64,000 bases of DNA from Paraburkholderia sp. BL10I2N1 (lineage in GTDB: Bacteria > Pseudomonadota > Gammaproteobacteria > Burkholderiales > Burkholderiaceae). Both the position numbers and the translations under genes were made by a program. How positions within the stretch are numbered: the stretch's first letter is position 1; each line of letters starts with the position of its first letter. Below the pieces are notes generated by a model. That model made no database searches, was not told where the DNA came from, and saw nothing but the letters and a program-made list of their open reading frames with translations. This document shows, piece by piece, positions 62,847 to 64,000 of this stretch. The stretch lies in NCBI RefSeq assembly GCF_004361815.1, contig NZ_SNWA01000002.1, forward strand, positions 2,728,001 to 2,792,000. Direction: 5' to 3'.

Positions 62847-63320
62847 ATGAAAACTGCACTTGCTGTAGCAGCACTCGCGCTTGTGACAAACGTGTGGGCA
62901 CAGACCCCTGCGGCATCCTCTCCTTCCGCAGCCGGTGCGAAGCCGGCTTCCGTCTCGATGGCGCAGCGCGAGAGTCACGTCGAAGAGCGCATCAGCGATC
63001 TTCATGCGCAACTCAAGATCACGAAGGACCAGGAAGCGCAGTGGGCGAAAGTCGCCGATGCGATGCGCGACAACGCCCAGACCATGCATGGTCTGTTCGA
63101 GGCGCGCCGTAATGCTGCGGCAAGCGCAACAGCTGTCGAAAACCTGAAATCGTGGGGCGATATCGCGCAGGCGCATGCCGATGGCAACAAAACGCTGCTG
63201 GCTGCGTTCGAGCCGTTATACGGCAGCATGCCGGATGCGCAGAAGAAGATCGCCGATCAGGTCTTCCGGCATCCGGACACGCACAGGCCGGCGCATAAGC
63301 CATCTACCGGACAGAAGTGA
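62847..63320 (+). CDS. Periplasmic LTXXQ-motif (Spy/CpxP-like) protein
   Basis: This is a 157-residue exported protein with signal peptide VAALALVTNVWAQ. The conserved helix has HVEERISDLHAQLKITKDQE and AQWAKVADAMRDNAQ, matching the LTXXQ pattern of Spy/CpxP envelope-stress chaperone relatives. It ends in a Lys/His/Pro tail. An AT-rich TATATA lies about 40 bp upstream in -10 position. Confidence 0.82.
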   Translation: MKTALAVAALALVTNVWAQTPAASSPSAAGAKPASVSMAQRESHVEERISDLHAQLKITKDQEAQWAKVADAMRDNAQTMHGLFEARRNAAASATAVENLKSWGDIAQAHADGNKTLLAAFEPLYGSMPDAQKKIADQVFRHPDTHRPAHKPSTGQK

Positions 63321-63403
63321 GCGACGTCATTCCGTGCAGGCTTCATGCAAGGTGATGCATGGGCCGTGCGCATCATCTGCATCCGCGATCACGGAGACTC
63401 ACG

Positions 63404-63730
63404 ATGAAACGTCGTGCCGCCGCAATGATCCTCGGTGTGTGCGCGCTGGCAGGCAGCAAGGTCGTCGAGGCGCGAACCGATGTGAATATCTCCATCGGGC
63501 TGCCGGGCCTGGCTGTCGTGCCACCGCCGCCCGTCGTGTATATGCCGCCGGGGCCGCCGGGCTATTACGCGCCGCCGCCGCCCGTCGTCTACAACGGCTA
63601 TTACGGACCGGGCTGGAACCGGCCGTTGTACCACCATCTTTACAGGCCGCCGCCGCTGGCGCGGCCGCCGCATCGGCCACCACCCCGGCCGAATCCACCG
63701 CCGCCACAGCCTCGTCCGCAGCCGCGCTGA
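63404..63730 (+). CDS. Secreted proline-rich hypothetical protein
   Basis: This is a 108-residue protein. The signal peptide ends near SKVVEARTD. The mature part contains VNISIGLPGLAVVPPPPVVY, then Pro/Tyr repeats (PPGPPGYYAPPPPVVYN) and a His/Arg/Pro tail. No domain recognised. Such YXXP-rich short secreted proteins are common in Burkholderiaceae. It follows the LTXXQ gene by 83 bp and may be co-expressed. Confidence 0.7.
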   Translation: MKRRAAAMILGVCALAGSKVVEARTDVNISIGLPGLAVVPPPPVVYMPPGPPGYYAPPPPVVYNGYYGPGWNRPLYHHLYRPPPLARPPHRPPPRPNPPPPQPRPQPR

Positions 63731-63764
63731 CCGGGTGCGCTTCGCACGGGCAGGGTCAGGCATT

Positions 63765-64000
63765 TCAGCCGTGCGAGTACATATCCTGTGCAGGCACGTG
63801 ATGCCGGTAGTGACGATGATGTTTGAGCTCGTGCTTCGTCTGCGCTTTCGGCTGTGGCTGCTGGTCCGGTGCAGTTGGTGGTCGCGGCTGCGTGGGGTGT
63901 GCGTTGCCCGGCTGCATCGTAGTCTGACCTTCGCCGAAGCGGTACGTCTGCGAGATCTGCGCGTGCGTGGCAACCGATACGATGGACAGCGAAAACGCCA
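63765..64000 (-). CDS. Secreted hypothetical protein, N-terminus beyond window end
   Basis: On the minus strand an open frame from the window edge reads AFSLSIVSVATHAQ, a signal-peptide-like start. A Pro/Gln/His-rich region follows, ending with HRHYRHHVPAQDMYSHG and a stop at 63765-63767. The start codon lies past 64000. It resembles the Pro-rich protein encoded convergently at 63404 in composition only. Function unknown. Confidence 0.6.
   Translation of the reverse strand, partial: AFSLSIVSVATHAQISQTYRFGEGQTTMQPGNAHPTQPRPPTAPDQQPQPKAQTKHELKHHRHYRHHVPAQDMYSHG

Overview
The window is about 64 kb of GC-rich bacterial chromosome or chromid from the Burkholderiaceae, most like Paraburkholderia, Caballeronia or Burkholderia. 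This is inferred from gene content: an mdc malonate decarboxylase operon, many ABC importers with their own LysR or GntR regulators, an OprB-type porin, and CIO-type cytochrome bd. Codon use is strongly G/C at third positions. No rRNA or tRNA gene was seen. The window opens inside an ISL3-family transposase and closes inside a small secreted-protein gene.

Layout. 1-5.3 kb: an insertion-sequence end, then a ytfQRT-yjfF-type sugar (galactofuranose-like) importer with a strong terminator after the binding-protein gene. 5.4-6.5 kb: a decayed MHS-family transporter and a mazEF module. 6.6-15.4 kb: mdcABCDEGH preceded by its GntR regulator, with a divergent MFS carrier. 15.4-17.3 kb: an EamA exporter and a divergent LysR. 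17.3-25.4 kb: a colinear iron-acquisition set (OprB-like porin, secreted beta-propeller, DyP/EfeB peroxidase, FbpABC) behind a good Fur box. 25.8-28.2 kb: a secreted protein, arylamine N-acetyltransferase and an ICMT-like membrane methyltransferase.

28.2-41 kb: a catabolic island with two polar amino-acid-type ABC importers and two HutC-type regulators. One importer is coupled to a histidine-ammonia-lyase homologue that has lost the Ala-Ser-Gly triad forming the MIO cofactor, which makes it a candidate ergothionase. The other is divergent from an isopenicillin-N-synthase-like oxygenase and an FAD-linked 2-hydroxyacid dehydrogenase. 41-48.5 kb: a GMC oxidoreductase/alpha-beta hydrolase fusion, a sigma-like protein, and a hybrid histidine kinase with a LuxR-type response regulator. 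49.3-53.5 kb: a betaine-type binding protein, a LysR, a HalD/BesD-like Fe(II)/2OG oxygenase and a DddP-like M24 protein. The binding-protein gene and the oxygenase gene share a conserved 35-bp upstream element. 53.7-56.4 kb: cioAB with a perfect FNR/Anr box. 56.6-64 kb: small metabolic genes, a broken sulfonate-type binding protein, a LysR-quinone oxidoreductase pair and short secreted proteins.

Four genes (mdcA, a hisM-like permease, a hybrid kinase and a SsuA-like binding protein) each carry a one-base frameshift. Three of these are an extra base in a homopolymer. They may be sequence errors, slippage sites or real lesions. Gene starts were chosen from Shine-Dalgarno spacing and overlaps, and functions come from motif recognition without database searches.
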